Below, one piece after another: positions 10,541 to 18,697 of a stretch of DNA of 64,000 nucleotides. Both the position numbers and the translations under genes were made by a program. Source of the stretch: Pseudoflavonifractor sp. An44. Lineage in GTDB: Bacteria > Bacillota > Clostridia > Oscillospirales > Oscillospiraceae. How positions within the stretch are numbered: the first letter of the stretch is position 1; the number at the start of each line of letters is the position of its first letter. The DNA lies in assembly GCF_002161675.1 (NCBI RefSeq), contig NZ_NFIH01000004.1:1-64000 (forward strand). The letters are read 5' to 3'. Under the pieces are notes generated by a model. The model saw only the letters and a program-made list of their open reading frames with translations. It ran no database searches and was not told where the DNA came from.

Positions 10541-10722
10541 GCCCCAGCAAACCACGGTTTGCCGGGGACCCCGTGATTTCAAATCCTCGGGCGAAGTCAA
10601 TTCGCCCTGCGGCAAGATTTTGGGCTTGGCCCAAAATGCTTGTACGCACTACGTGCGCCCCGCTTTGCGGGGTAATCGATACCCGCAAGGAAATCTCGGC
10701 GTGTTTGAATTACTTTACAGCT
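10541..10722. repeat. Hairpin-rich intergenic element between two efp-tail copies
   Basis: 182 bases with no coding capacity but at least five successive inverted repeats: CCCC.GCAAACC/GGTTTGC.GGGG, GGGCGAA/TTCGCCC, ATTTTGGGC/GCCCAAAAT, GCAC/GTGC and CCCCGC/GCGGGG. The segment ATCGATACCCGC near 10675 is the reverse complement of efp bases 10759-10770. The layout suggests a mobile or REP-like element whose arrival duplicated 42 bp. Confidence 0.65.
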
Positions 10723-10764
10723 AATTAGCCCTTGCAGCGCTCCATATACTCGCCAGTGCGGGTA
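10723..10764. repeat. Original copy of the 42-bp efp-tail repeat
   Basis: Overlaps the 3' end of efp. It is identical to 10499-10540, 224 bases away. Confidence 0.92.
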
Positions 10765-11294
10765 TCGATGCGGATGCGGTCGCCAGCGTTGATGAACAGG
10801 GGCACCTTGATCTCAGCGCCGGTCTCCAGGGTGGCGGGCTTGGTGACGTTGGTGGCGGTGTCGCCCTTGATGCCGGGCTCGGTCTCAGTGACCTCCAGGT
10901 CCACAAAGTTGGGGGGCTCCACGCCGAACACGCTGCCCTTGTAGGACATGATCTTGCAGGACATGTTCTCCTTGACGAACTTGAAGTTGTCGCCCAGGAC
11001 GCTCTTGTTCACGGGGAGCATGTCGTAGGTCTCCATGTCCATGAAGTAGTACAGATCGCCATCGTTGTAGCTGTACTCCATCTCCTTGCGGTCCACGAAA
11101 GCCTGCTCGAACTTAGCAGTGGGGTTGAAAGAAGTCTCGGTGACAGCACCGGTGATGACGTTCTTCATCTTGGTACGCACGAAAGCGGCGCCCTTACCGG
11201 GCTTGACGTGCTGGAACTCGACAACCTGCATCACCTTTCCGTCCATCTCAAAGGTCACGCCGTTGCGGAAATCACCTGCGGTAATCATTGCCAT
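10725..11294 (-). CDS. efp: Elongation factor P
   Basis: Binds the ribosome next to the P-site tRNA and relieves stalling at polyproline stretches. The 189 residues give the usual KOW-like N-terminal domain and two OB domains. The tip loop [10 protein letters not shown] carries the lysine that is modified in many bacteria. The C-terminal signature [16 protein letters not shown] is intact. The start ATG lies 9 bases after GGAGG. Downstream, its last 42 bases are duplicated. Upstream lies an Xaa-Pro peptidase gene, a common Firmicutes neighbour. Confidence 0.97.
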   Translation of the reverse strand: MAMITAGDFRNGVTFEMDGKVMQVVEFQHVKPGKGAAFVRTKMKNVITGAVTETSFNPTAKFEQAFVDRKEMEYSYNDGDLYYFMDMETYDMLPVNKSVLGDNFKFVKENMSCKIMSYKGSVFGVEPPNFVDLEVTETEPGIKGDTATNVTKPATLETGAEIKVPLFINAGDRIRIDTRTGEYMERCKG

Positions 11295-11346
11295 TGGTCT
11301 CGTCCTCCAATATAAAAGTTTGGGAATCCAAAGTATAATTCACTGT

Positions 11347-11375
11347 ATTATACCCTATCTCCCCTTTTTTTGCAA
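11347..11375 (-). promoter_or_regulatory. efp: Promoter of efp
   Basis: On the minus strand TTGCAA (11370-11375), 17 bases, TATAAT (11347-11352), about 50 bases before the efp start. Confidence 0.82.
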
Positions 11376-11434
11376 GGGGGTCACCCACAATTCTCACAGA
11401 GAAATGGGAAAACTCTCGGGTGGGTCTGATTTGC

Positions 11435-12502
11435 TTACAGAATGATCAAATCCTTGGGGGAAGCGGTGATGTCCACGCAGCCCTCGTCGGTCAGCCACAG
11501 CACATCCTCAATGCGTACGCCGAACTTGCCGGGCAGGTAGATGCCGGGCTCGGCGGACAGGGTGGCCCCAGAGGGAATGGTCTGGGTCCAGAAGGGAGAG
11601 AAGCGGGGATTCTCGTGGATTTCAATGCCCAGGGAGTGGCCGAAGCCATGTCCGAAGTATTCCCCGTATCCGGCGTCGGCAATCACCTTGGCGGCGGTGT
11701 TGTGCACCACATCACCGGTGACGCCGCCGTGGGCGGCGGCAATGCCAGCCAGCTGGGCCTTCAGAACGGTGTCATACACCAGGCGCATCTCGTCGGTGGG
11801 CTCGCCCACGGCCACGGTACGGGTCATGTCGGAGCAGTAGCCACCCACCACACAGCCGAAGTCCATGGTGACAAACTGGCCCTTCTCGATGACCGACAGG
11901 CCGGGCACGGCGTGGGGCTTGGAGCCGTTGGCACCGCTGGCCACGATGGGGTCGAAGGAGTTGCGCTGGGCGCCCTTGCTGGCCATGATGTAGGTCAGGC
12001 GGGCGGCGATTTCGCTCTCGGTGACGCCGGGCTTCACATAGTTCAAAATCTCGGTAAAGGCCTCGTCGGTGATGCGCTGGGCCTCCCGCATGACGGCCAG
12101 CTCCTCCTCGTCCTTGACCATACGCAGACGGGTCAGGAGGTCAGAGGCGGGCACCAGCTCCACCCCGGGCAGGGCCTCCTGCCACAGCTTGTACTGGTGT
12201 ACGTTCATGCCCTCGTCCTCAAAGCCCAGCTTCTTCACGTTGTGGGTGGCCACCAGGTACATCACCAGCTGACGGTAGCTCTGGCCGGAGCGCAGCACGT
12301 CCACGTGGGCCCCGGTGATCTCCTGATTGGCGGCCTCAATGTACCGGGAATCGGTGTAGTACCAGCACTCCTGGGGAGTGATGAAGGCCACGCCCTCCCC
12401 GTGGAAGCCCATGGCATAGAACTCGCCGGGCTCAGAAGTCACCAGCATGGCGTCCAGGCCCAGGTTATGCAGTTCCTTGGCAATATTCTTGATGTGATTC
12501 AT
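11435..12502 (-). CDS. pepP: Xaa-Pro aminopeptidase, M24B family
   Basis: A 355-residue cytoplasmic metallopeptidase that removes an N-terminal residue preceding proline. The N-terminal creatinase-like domain covers residues 1-125 and the pita-bread catalytic domain the rest. Metal ligands are visible as MDFG...YCSDMTRT (two Asp), GHGFGHSLG (His), IHENP and SAEPGIY (Glu). The ATG at 12502 is used; an upstream in-frame TTG sits too close to AAAGGAG. The pairing with efp, which helps make Pro-rich proteins, is common in Firmicutes. No clear terminator separates it from efp. Confidence 0.92.
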   Translation of the reverse strand: MNHIKNIAKELHNLGLDAMLVTSEPGEFYAMGFHGEGVAFITPQECWYYTDSRYIEAANQEITGAHVDVLRSGQSYRQLVMYLVATHNVKKLGFEDEGMNVHQYKLWQEALPGVELVPASDLLTRLRMVKDEEELAVMREAQRITDEAFTEILNYVKPGVTESEIAARLTYIMASKGAQRNSFDPIVASGANGSKPHAVPGLSVIEKGQFVTMDFGCVVGGYCSDMTRTVAVGEPTDEMRLVYDTVLKAQLAGIAAAHGGVTGDVVHNTAAKVIADAGYGEYFGHGFGHSLGIEIHENPRFSPFWTQTIPSGATLSAEPGIYLPGKFGVRIEDVLWLTDEGCVDITASPKDLIIL

Positions 12503-12582
12503 GAACAATACACTCCTTTGCAGAATATATGGAATGATCAGGTCTTAACTCTATCTAAAATCTAGGGCAAAGCGCCCGCATT

Positions 12583-12627
12583 CTCCCTCAGTCAGCTTGC
12601 GCTGACAGCTCCCTCCCGGAGGGAGCC
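12583..12627. repeat. Clostridial-type intergenic double hairpin
   Basis: Two adjacent inverted repeats, GTCAGC TTGC GCTGAC and GCTCCCTC.GGAGGGAGC, directly downstream of the endonuclease gene. CCCTC...GACAGCTCCCTC patterns recur between genes in many Oscillospirales. There is no T-run, so it is probably a dispersed repeat and not a terminator. Confidence 0.5.
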
Positions 12628-12632
12628 GTGAT

Positions 12633-13481
12633 TCAGAGATAACTCTGATAAATGCGTTTCATGGTCAAGGCGTCCTCCGCCTGGGTGCCCGCACTCTCGC
12701 AGATGAAGGTGGGGCTCCACCCCCGCTCTGCCACGGCCTGGGCCAGGGGCTCCCAGGCGGGGCCATAGCCGCCGTTGTCGTCAAAGGTGCGGTGACACTT
12801 CTCGCCCCCGTTGGGGGTAAATTCAATGTGGGAGAAATGGCTGTGGAAGCGGCTGGCCCGGTCTGTGCCCAGCTCGGACTCCATGCGGGAGAGCATCCGC
12901 TCCACCGCCTCCGCCCCCTCGTCCTTGCCCAGAGAGCGGGCGTACAGATGGCCGAAGTCCACACAGGGGATGAGGCTCTCGTGGACCTGGCACAGGCGCA
13001 GCACCTCGTCCAGGTCGCCCAATTGGTTGATCTTGCCCATGGTCTCCGGGCACAGGGTGATGTGTCCAAAGCCCTGGTCCTCACACACTGCCACAATTCT
13101 CCTTAGAAACGGCAAGGCGATGTTCATGGCCTCCTCCCGGGTGCGCTTCATGAGGGCCCCGGAGTGGATGACCACCCGGGTGGCTCCCATCTGGTCCGCC
13201 ACCAGGCAGCTGGAAGTGATATAGCCGATGGTTTTCTCCTGGGACTCCGGGTCCGGGTTGGCCAGGTTAATGAAGTAGGGGGCGTGGAGGGACAGGGCCA
13301 CACCGTGCTCCTGAGCTTGCCGACCCAGCGCCACGGCGGTGTCCTCCTTCACCCGCACCCCTTTGCCGCACTGGTACTCGTAGCAGTCCAGGCCCAGCTC
13401 GCCCAGCCACCGGGGGGCGTCCACCGAAGACTTGTAGGGGAAACTCTCTGCGTTGCCCGCAGGTCCGAATGTTGCACTCAC
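12633..13481 (-). CDS. nfo: Deoxyribonuclease IV (AP endonuclease, Nfo family)
   Basis: Cuts DNA 5' of abasic sites in base-excision repair. The 282-residue TIM-barrel protein has the trinuclear-zinc ligands spread over SLHAPYFINLA, VIHSG, CPETMGK, CVDFGHLYAR and HSHFSHIEF. The start is GTG at 13481 with AGGAGG nine bases before it. The start codon overlaps the stop of yqeG (GTGA), so the two genes are coupled. Some family members of this length are annotated only as Nfo-like TIM barrels. Confidence 0.88.
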   Translation of the reverse strand: MSATFGPAGNAESFPYKSSVDAPRWLGELGLDCYEYQCGKGVRVKEDTAVALGRQAQEHGVALSLHAPYFINLANPDPESQEKTIGYITSSCLVADQMGATRVVIHSGALMKRTREEAMNIALPFLRRIVAVCEDQGFGHITLCPETMGKINQLGDLDEVLRLCQVHESLIPCVDFGHLYARSLGKDEGAEAVERMLSRMESELGTDRASRFHSHFSHIEFTPNGGEKCHRTFDDNGGYGPAWEPLAQAVAERGWSPTFICESAGTQAEDALTMKRIYQSYL

Positions 13482-13981
13482 AGTCTCTCACCTCCTGCGG
13501 ATAGGAGCCGGAAAGGCACCTCTACGGCGTAGCGCAGATACCGCCCGGGATTGCCCGCCAGACGGATGGGCTTGACCAAAATGGTGGTCACCCCCGCCCG
13601 GTTTCCGCCCAGCACGTCGGTAAACACCTGGTCCCCCACAATGGCGGTCTCCTGGGGTGTCACCCCCATCTGCTCCATGGCCTTGAAAAAGGATGGGGTC
13701 TTGGGCTTCCCGGCGTGGCCGATGTAGGGCACCTCCAGCCCATTGGCAAAGGTGGAGGGGCGTTGGGCGTGGCGGTTGTTGGACAGCACAAAGAGGGTGA
13801 CTCCGTGGGCGGCCAGATCATCCCGCCACGCCTTTAACTTCTCGTCGGGCAGGGGCACACCGTAGGGCACCAGGGTGTTGTCCAGGTCGGCCAGCAGCAG
13901 CCGAATCCCTCGGCGCTGGAGGGCTTCTCCGGTCAATTGATATATGTTGTCAGCCACGTGGCTGGCGCGAAATAAGGGCAT
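13478..13981 (-). CDS. yqeG: YqeG-type HAD-IIIA phosphatase
   Basis: A 167-residue HAD-superfamily phosphatase. Motif I is LLADLDNTLVPY (nucleophile and acid Asp). Motif II is the Ser of FVLSNN. A Lys lies in HAGKPKTPSF, and motif IV is IVGDQVFTDV. It is found widely in Firmicutes next to ribosome-biogenesis or shikimate genes, but its substrate is not established. Start: AGAAGGTGAGCT precedes the ATG. It is the first gene of a two-gene unit with nfo. Confidence 0.9.
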   Translation of the reverse strand: MPLFRASHVADNIYQLTGEALQRRGIRLLLADLDNTLVPYGVPLPDEKLKAWRDDLAAHGVTLFVLSNNRHAQRPSTFANGLEVPYIGHAGKPKTPSFFKAMEQMGVTPQETAIVGDQVFTDVLGGNRAGVTTILVKPIRLAGNPGRYLRYAVEVPFRLLSAGGERL

Positions 13982-14025
13982 AGCTCACCTTCTATTCTGC
14001 TCAACAAGAGCATAGGATTCCAATA

Positions 14026-14185
14026 GGGCGTATCTGAAAAATAAGAAATCGACGAATTTTCCACAAGCAACAGACAGATACAAGGCAAAAAACGCAGGAA
14101 TCCTGGATGGATTCCGAGTATTTTTAACGCAGTAGCTGGCATTGATTGCTGGAAAAGTCAAGGATTTCGACTTTTCAGATCGCCC
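14026..14185. mobile_element. MITE-like element with about 36-bp imperfect terminal inverted repeats
   Basis: 160 bases with no gene. The left end reads GGGCGTATCTGAAAA.. GAAATC..GAC..TTTTCC. The right end, reverse-complemented, reads GGGCGATCTGAAAA.. GAAATC..GAC.TTTTCC. An inner hairpin (GGAATCC/GGATTCC) is also present. The element is A+T-richer than its surroundings. No target-site duplication is evident. Confidence 0.7.
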
Positions 14186-14234
14186 CTCGGACATGTTATC
14201 ACAAATCCACTTCACTCACAAGGGGGAACCTACC

Positions 14235-14993
14235 ATGACCCAAGTTCTCTTGGCGGCCCATCCCTCCGCCAACCTCTCCCATCCCCAGGCCATCCCCGCC
14301 CACATGGCCTATCGCATCGGGCCGGGCCCGAAACTTTTGGGAATGCGTCTGCCGCCCCAACTGCGGGGCGGGGTGATGCTGCTGGACTGCCGGGACCACG
14401 ACGGCAGCGGCGACCCCATCCCCTGCTGTCGTCAAATCCTGTGGGAGTGCCGCCACCGGGGGTACTCCGGCATCGTCTGTGACTTTGAGGGGGCGCCTGT
14501 GGGCTGTCTGGGGCGCATTGTCCATATCTTAGACCGCAACTGTCAAGCCCAGGGGTGGACCCTGGACGTGCCGCCCCAATTCGCCCCCTTCGCCCCAGGG
14601 GGCCGGGTGCTGGTGTCCTCCGTGGTGACGGCGGGCACCCTGCGCCGACGGCTCCAGGAGGCGGTGGAGCGCCACGGGGCACCCCGCACCACCCTGGCGG
14701 TGGAGTGGGTGCGGGAGGACTTCCCCCTCCCCGCCCAGCGCCGGGGCACCCCCATCTCCCTGCAACATCTGGAGCAGCAGATGGGGCGGCTGGAACCGGC
14801 GGTGTTCTACGACCGGGGACTGTGTGCCCATTACTACACCTACATGGCCGCCGGAGGACAGGCCCACTTTGTCCTCTATGACACCTCGCAATCCATCCAC
14901 GAAAAGGTGAAGCTATCCCGGGAGATGCACCTGGGGGCGGTGCTGCTGCCGGGGCCCGAGGTGGAGGGGTGCCTGGACCAGGTGCTGGCCTAG
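14235..14993 (+). CDS. Uncharacterised protein with GH18-like TIM-barrel traits
   Basis: 252 residues, no signal peptide, not assigned to a named family. Two features recall glycoside hydrolase family 18: a beta-strand motif GYSGIVCDFEG in the position where GH18 has DGxDxDxE, and the C-terminal run FVLYDTSQSIHEKVKLSRE. The latter resembles the 'YD...S...K...A' segment that ends GH18 barrels. The catalytic pattern is degenerate, so enzyme activity is doubtful. Start: ATG at 14235 after GGGGGAACC. A separate promoter follows for the next gene. Confidence 0.7.
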   Translation: MTQVLLAAHPSANLSHPQAIPAHMAYRIGPGPKLLGMRLPPQLRGGVMLLDCRDHDGSGDPIPCCRQILWECRHRGYSGIVCDFEGAPVGCLGRIVHILDRNCQAQGWTLDVPPQFAPFAPGGRVLVSSVVTAGTLRRRLQEAVERHGAPRTTLAVEWVREDFPLPAQRRGTPISLQHLEQQMGRLEPAVFYDRGLCAHYYTYMAAGGQAHFVLYDTSQSIHEKVKLSREMHLGAVLLPGPEVEGCLDQVLA

Positions 14994-15001
14994 CGGACAC
15001 C

Positions 15002-15030
15002 TTGCCTTTTCCCTGCCTTTTTTGTACAAT
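15002..15030 (+). promoter_or_regulatory. Promoter of the 252-residue membrane protein gene
   Basis: TTGCCT (15002-15007), 17 bases, TACAAT (15025-15030), followed by GAGAGGTG and the ATG at 15052. Confidence 0.7.
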
Positions 15031-15051
15031 GGTGGGGAGAGGTGATGTTTT

Positions 15052-15810
15052 ATGTTTGATTTGTTTTTTCTCCAATGCAAAACTGAGATTTACAAATCCA
15101 GGTTCCTGAAACAGCCATGGTATGCCATCGTCCTGTTGATCCTGCTCATTGCAGCCAGCCTGGGCATGTTCGTCTCATCCTTTATCTTTCAAAATGCAGC
15201 GTGTACCCTCATCTGCTGCGGCATAATGTTGTTATTAACTTTATTCGTAGCTTATCTGGACCACCGCAGAAACAAGCAGGCCAATACCATCGCCGAACTC
15301 TATCAAGCCCAGACCATCGGTCCGCTGGAGGCCTTGCTGAAAAGCCATCCCTACCGTCTCTACCACACCGCCGGGCTGGATTGGCTCATCTCCTGCTGTG
15401 ACCAGCATATCCAGCCGCCGCAGAAGCCCGCTCCCACCTCGGTGCTCCCCTACATTTTTTCCATTTTCACCCTGGCCTATGGCCTGGTGCTCAAGGAGAT
15501 GACCACCGACGATGTGGTCCTCACCACGATGTCCCTTCTGGCCCTGTTTCTGGTTTGGGAGATCGCCAACCGCACCGTGGTGGCCGCCTGGGTGGACTGG
15601 TACCGCAATCCCAACAAGCTGGTGTACCAGCGGCTGAAACGGGATTTGGAATACATCCGGGTCCAGCTTCCAAACTCAAAGAACCCCCAACACCGTCCCC
15701 CCAATCAGGGACCAAGCAAGTCCCAACCCAAGGGTCCCAACAAAGGGCAAAGCAAGCCCCAATCCAAGGGAGCGAACAAAGGACAGAACAAGAACCAATC
15801 TCGTAAATAA
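15052..15810 (+). CDS. Membrane protein with low-complexity basic tail
   Basis: 252 residues, not recognised. TM helices are likely at about residues 24-45, 48-67, 130-147 and 155-175. The segment between the two TM pairs is soluble. The last 40 residues are a degenerate repeat of Lys, Gln, Asn, Ser, Pro and Gly (units like NKGQSKPQSKG), strongly basic and disordered, as in nucleic-acid-binding or wall-associated tails. A bidirectional terminator follows at once. Function unknown. Confidence 0.75.
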   Translation: MFDLFFLQCKTEIYKSRFLKQPWYAIVLLILLIAASLGMFVSSFIFQNAACTLICCGIMLLLTLFVAYLDHRRNKQANTIAELYQAQTIGPLEALLKSHPYRLYHTAGLDWLISCCDQHIQPPQKPAPTSVLPYIFSIFTLAYGLVLKEMTTDDVVLTTMSLLALFLVWEIANRTVVAAWVDWYRNPNKLVYQRLKRDLEYIRVQLPNSKNPQHRPPNQGPSKSQPKGPNKGQSKPQSKGANKGQNKNQSRK

Positions 15811-15827
15811 TTGGGTTCGAAATGCGA

Positions 15828-15862
15828 AACACCCGCCACCTGTTCCCAGGTGGCGGGTGTTT
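15828..15862. terminator. Bidirectional terminator (membrane protein gene / rpsU)
   Basis: A perfect 15-bp stem, AACACCCGCCACCTG / CAGGTGGCGGGTGTT, with a 4-base loop and flanking A/T runs, between convergent genes. Confidence 0.92.
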
Positions 15863-15868
15863 GATTCA

Positions 15869-16051
15869 TCAATAGTACTTCTTGCGGTTCTTACGAGCGG
15901 CCTCGCTCTTCTTGCGGCGCTTGACGCTGGGGCTGTCATAGAACTCGCGCTTACGCACCTCGGCCAGCACGCCGGACTTGGCGCAGCTACGCTTGAAGCG
16001 CTTCAGAGCGTTCTCCAGAGACTCGCCCTCACGGACATGAATTTCGGACAT
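15869..16051 (-). CDS. rpsU: 30S ribosomal protein S21
   Basis: A 60-residue, highly basic protein of the small ribosomal subunit near the mRNA exit, involved in initiation. The S21 hallmark ENALKRFKR and the Lys/Arg-rich C-terminus ([10 protein letters not shown]) are present. Length is normal for Firmicutes. Start: GGAGGGAGGGAAATATAG precedes the ATG. It has its own strong promoter about 80 bases upstream. Confidence 0.97.
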   Translation of the reverse strand: MSEIHVREGESLENALKRFKRSCAKSGVLAEVRKREFYDSPSVKRRKKSEAARKNRKKYY

Positions 16052-16129
16052 CTATATTTCCCTCCCTCCGAGGCATCCGGCTTCATCCAGGATGCTTTAA
16101 GGGCCATTTCGTATGGCTTTAACAGTGGT

Positions 16130-16158
16130 ATTATATGAAAAATCCAGCCCATTGTCAA
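16130..16158 (-). promoter_or_regulatory. rpsU: Consensus promoter of rpsU
   Basis: On the minus strand TTGACA (16153-16158), 17 bases, TATAAT (16130-16135): a perfect consensus, as expected for a ribosomal protein gene. Bases 16159-16324 are pyrimidine-rich and I see nothing else in them. Confidence 0.9.
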
Positions 16159-16324
16159 CTAGATTTTTATATAAAAAATTTTTTCTCTCTTCTTCCCTCT
16201 TCTACACCTCACATTTGGTCCCTCTCTGTGCCCCTTCTCTGGATTCTCTTCCCCTCTGGGTATCTTTTGGCTTCATTTCACATTTTCCCAATTTACCCCT
16301 TGGTCCCCCTGCTTTTCTTGTGTA

Positions 16325-16353
16325 TTGCGCACACTTCCACTTCATGGTACAAT
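16325..16353 (+). promoter_or_regulatory. Promoter of the transglutaminase-like surface protein
   Basis: TTGCGC (16325-16330), 17 bases, TACAAT (16348-16353), about 35 bases before the ATG. Confidence 0.72.
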
Positions 16354-16388
16354 TGACACACCCTTGAGAGAAAGGAAATGAGATTGAT

Positions 16389-18377
16389 ATGAAATTGCAC
16401 GGAAGACAACTTGTAGCTGGCTGTATGGCCGGTGTTCTGGCCTTGGGGCTGGGCGGCACTGGCATCAGCTTTGCCCAGAGCAGAGGAATGGACTTAGCCC
16501 ACATTAAAGGCTCCAACCAGGAGCTGGTGGCCATGCTGGAGCAGACCAACCCTGAGACCTATGTGGCCCACGATGACATCATCATCACTCAACCGCAGTT
16601 TGAGGAGATCGGTGCCAAGGCTGTGGAGGTCACCCAGGACAAGTCCAGCGACTACGAAAAGGTTGTTGCCATCAAAGATTGGGTCAACAAGCACATCGCC
16701 TACGACTACGACAACAGCGTCAAAGACCAAAACGCCTACACCGCCTTTATTGAAGGGGAGGGCATCTGCCAGGCCTATTCCAACCTGACCAAGGCCATGC
16801 TCTCCTATCTGGAGATCCCCTGCATCCTGGTCAACGGCGACTCCGCCTATGGCGGCCACGCCTGGAATATGGCCTATGTGGAGGATGGGTGGATTTTTGT
16901 GGACTCCACCTGGGGTGCCATCTATGACGATGTGGACACCTTCAGCAAAGACCACAAGCCCTATTTCAGTGACAGCCTGTACCAGACCGTAGGCGACTAC
17001 GCCTTTACCTATCACAACGGCGTGGCGGTGTGCGACTACCTGGGCAGCGAGACCCACTGGGATATCCCCGACACCTTCTACGACGTCCCCACCACCGCCC
17101 TGGCTCCCAAGCTGTTCAATGATGAGGCCGCCGACAAGATTCAGAGCATTTCCTTCCCCGAAACCCTGAAAAACATTGACAACATCGACTACGCCTTTGA
17201 CTCCTTCTCCAGCCTGACCCAGATCACGGTGGACCAGGACAACCCCTACTTCACCGCTCAGGACGGGGTACTCTATGACAACGATATCAAAGAGCTCTTG
17301 GTCTACCCTGCCGCCGCCACCCGCACCCAGTTCCAGATTCCCGACACTGTGACCACCTTGGGTGAGTGCGTGTTCCGGGAAAATGCCGCCCTCAAAGACA
17401 TTCTCATTCCCCCGTCGGTGACCCTGCTGGGTAAGGACCTGTTCCACAGCAAGGACGTCACCATCTACGCCCAGGCAGGCAGTGCCGCTGCCCAATACGC
17501 CACCGCCAACGGCCTGACCCTCAAGGATATGGACCAGTTCCCCCAGACTCCCACCCCGCCGGGAGATGTGGACACCACCCTGCTGGAAAAGACCGTGGCG
17601 TATGCCCTGACCCTGTCCACCGACGGCGTCACCACCTCTGCCAAAAAGGCCTTTGAGCAGGCGCTGGCCAATGCCCAGGCGGTGCTGGCCAAGGAGAACC
17701 CCACCCAGGAGGAGGTCAACGCCGCTTGGGACGCTCTGCTGGAGGGCATTTGGGGCCTGGGCATCACCCAGGGGGATAAGAGCACCCTGGAGCAGCTCAT
17801 CACCAAGGCCGAGAGCATGGTGGAAGGCAAGTATGTGCCCCAGTACTGGGGCATGCTGGAGACCGCCCTGGAGGAGGCCCATGCCATGATGGACAACGGG
17901 GACGCTCTGGACGAGGACATCCAGCCCGTGGCCGACAACCTGCTGAATGCCATTCTGGCCCAGCGGCTCAAGGCCAACAAGGAGAACCTGGAGGAACTTC
18001 TGGGCAAGGCTGAGAACATGGACCTGGAGGGCTACACCGCCGAAAGCGTGGCAGAGTTCCAGGCCGCCCTGGCTACGGTGCAAACCCTGATGGCAGACGA
18101 GACCATCAGCGTAGACGACCAGGACACCGTGGACGCCGCTGCCGCCCGCCTGGCCGCCGCCATGGAGGGCCTCACCGCTCAGCAGCCCCAGGAGAGCGAG
18201 AAGCCCGAGGCCAGCCAGACCCCCGAGGCCACCGACAAGCCTCAGGCCACCCAGAAGCCGGAGCAGGTGCCCCAGACTGGGGACGCCAGCCAGCTGACCG
18301 CTATGGTGGGCGTTCTGCTCACCAGCGCCACCGCTCTGGGCGGACTGGCCATGACCCGGAAGCGCCGCAACGGGTAA
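16389..18377 (+). CDS. Cell-wall-anchored transglutaminase-like protein with FIVAR repeats and VPQTG sorting signal
   Basis: 662 residues, exported. A signal peptide (1-29, ending SFAQ) is followed by a transglutaminase-like core. Its Cys-His-Asp triad is visible: GEGICQAYS (Cys127), GGHAWNM (His157) and VDSTWG (Asp172). A BspA-type leucine-rich segment (about 240-380) is next. Three-helix FIVAR-like repeats (about 395-595) precede a Pro/Thr/Glu linker. The end is a sortase signal: VPQTG (627-631), hydrophobic stretch, RKRRNG. The catalytic triad suggests a protease or cross-linker of surface or host proteins. The FIVAR-to-C-terminus part is closely similar to that of the GH127 protein at 37185-42650. 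Confidence 0.9.
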   Translation: MKLHGRQLVAGCMAGVLALGLGGTGISFAQSRGMDLAHIKGSNQELVAMLEQTNPETYVAHDDIIITQPQFEEIGAKAVEVTQDKSSDYEKVVAIKDWVNKHIAYDYDNSVKDQNAYTAFIEGEGICQAYSNLTKAMLSYLEIPCILVNGDSAYGGHAWNMAYVEDGWIFVDSTWGAIYDDVDTFSKDHKPYFSDSLYQTVGDYAFTYHNGVAVCDYLGSETHWDIPDTFYDVPTTALAPKLFNDEAADKIQSISFPETLKNIDNIDYAFDSFSSLTQITVDQDNPYFTAQDGVLYDNDIKELLVYPAAATRTQFQIPDTVTTLGECVFRENAALKDILIPPSVTLLGKDLFHSKDVTIYAQAGSAAAQYATANGLTLKDMDQFPQTPTPPGDVDTTLLEKTVAYALTLSTDGVTTSAKKAFEQALANAQAVLAKENPTQEEVNAAWDALLEGIWGLGITQGDKSTLEQLITKAESMVEGKYVPQYWGMLETALEEAHAMMDNGDALDEDIQPVADNLLNAILAQRLKANKENLEELLGKAENMDLEGYTAESVAEFQAALATVQTLMADETISVDDQDTVDAAAARLAAAMEGLTAQQPQESEKPEASQTPEATDKPQATQKPEQVPQTGDASQLTAMVGVLLTSATALGGLAMTRKRRNG

Positions 18378-18400
18378 TCCCATTTCGCTACACAACACCA

Positions 18401-18432
18401 GGCCGGGACAAGCCACCTTGTCCCGGCCTTTC
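18401..18432 (+). terminator. Terminator of the transglutaminase-like gene
   Basis: GGCCGGGACAAG / CTTGTCCCGGCC stem with a 4-base loop, then TTTC. Confidence 0.85.
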
Positions 18433-18672
18433 AGCGTGTCGAAGTTCGACACGCTTCTCAAAAATGCCAGCATTTTTTCGAAAAGTTGCAGCCCGCTTCA
18501 TGCATAATCGGGTCAAAGGGCGACCCGATTCCACACTGGCGGGCTGAGAAGTGTTTTTTCCGATGCGCATGTCCCCGGAAAAAACAGATTTTAATTTATT
18601 TTCCCGCCCCCGGGCGGGAAAACTCTACCGAGGGCTTTTTGATGATGCAAGAAAATGTATCCTTCTTGCATG
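18433..18672. repeat. Array of six consecutive inverted repeats, no gene
   Basis: Six hairpins follow each other in 240 bases. They are AGCGTGTCGAA/TTCGACACGCT; AAAAATGC/GCATTTTT; a long one with outer CAGCCCGC/GCGGGCTG and inner ATCGGGTC/GACCCGAT; TTTTTTCCG/CGGAAAAAA around the palindrome ATGCGCAT; TTTTCCCGCCC/GGGCGGGAAAA; and ATGCAAGAA/TTCTTGCAT. No open frame with a ribosome site is seen. It may be a decayed or non-autonomous mobile element. Confidence 0.7.
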
Positions 18673-18697
18673 CACATGAGGTTTTTTGACAGTCTGA

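Noticed and set aside
12583-12627. Rho-independent terminator after endonuclease IV
   Set aside because: Both hairpins lack a T-run on either strand, so it is listed as a repeat.
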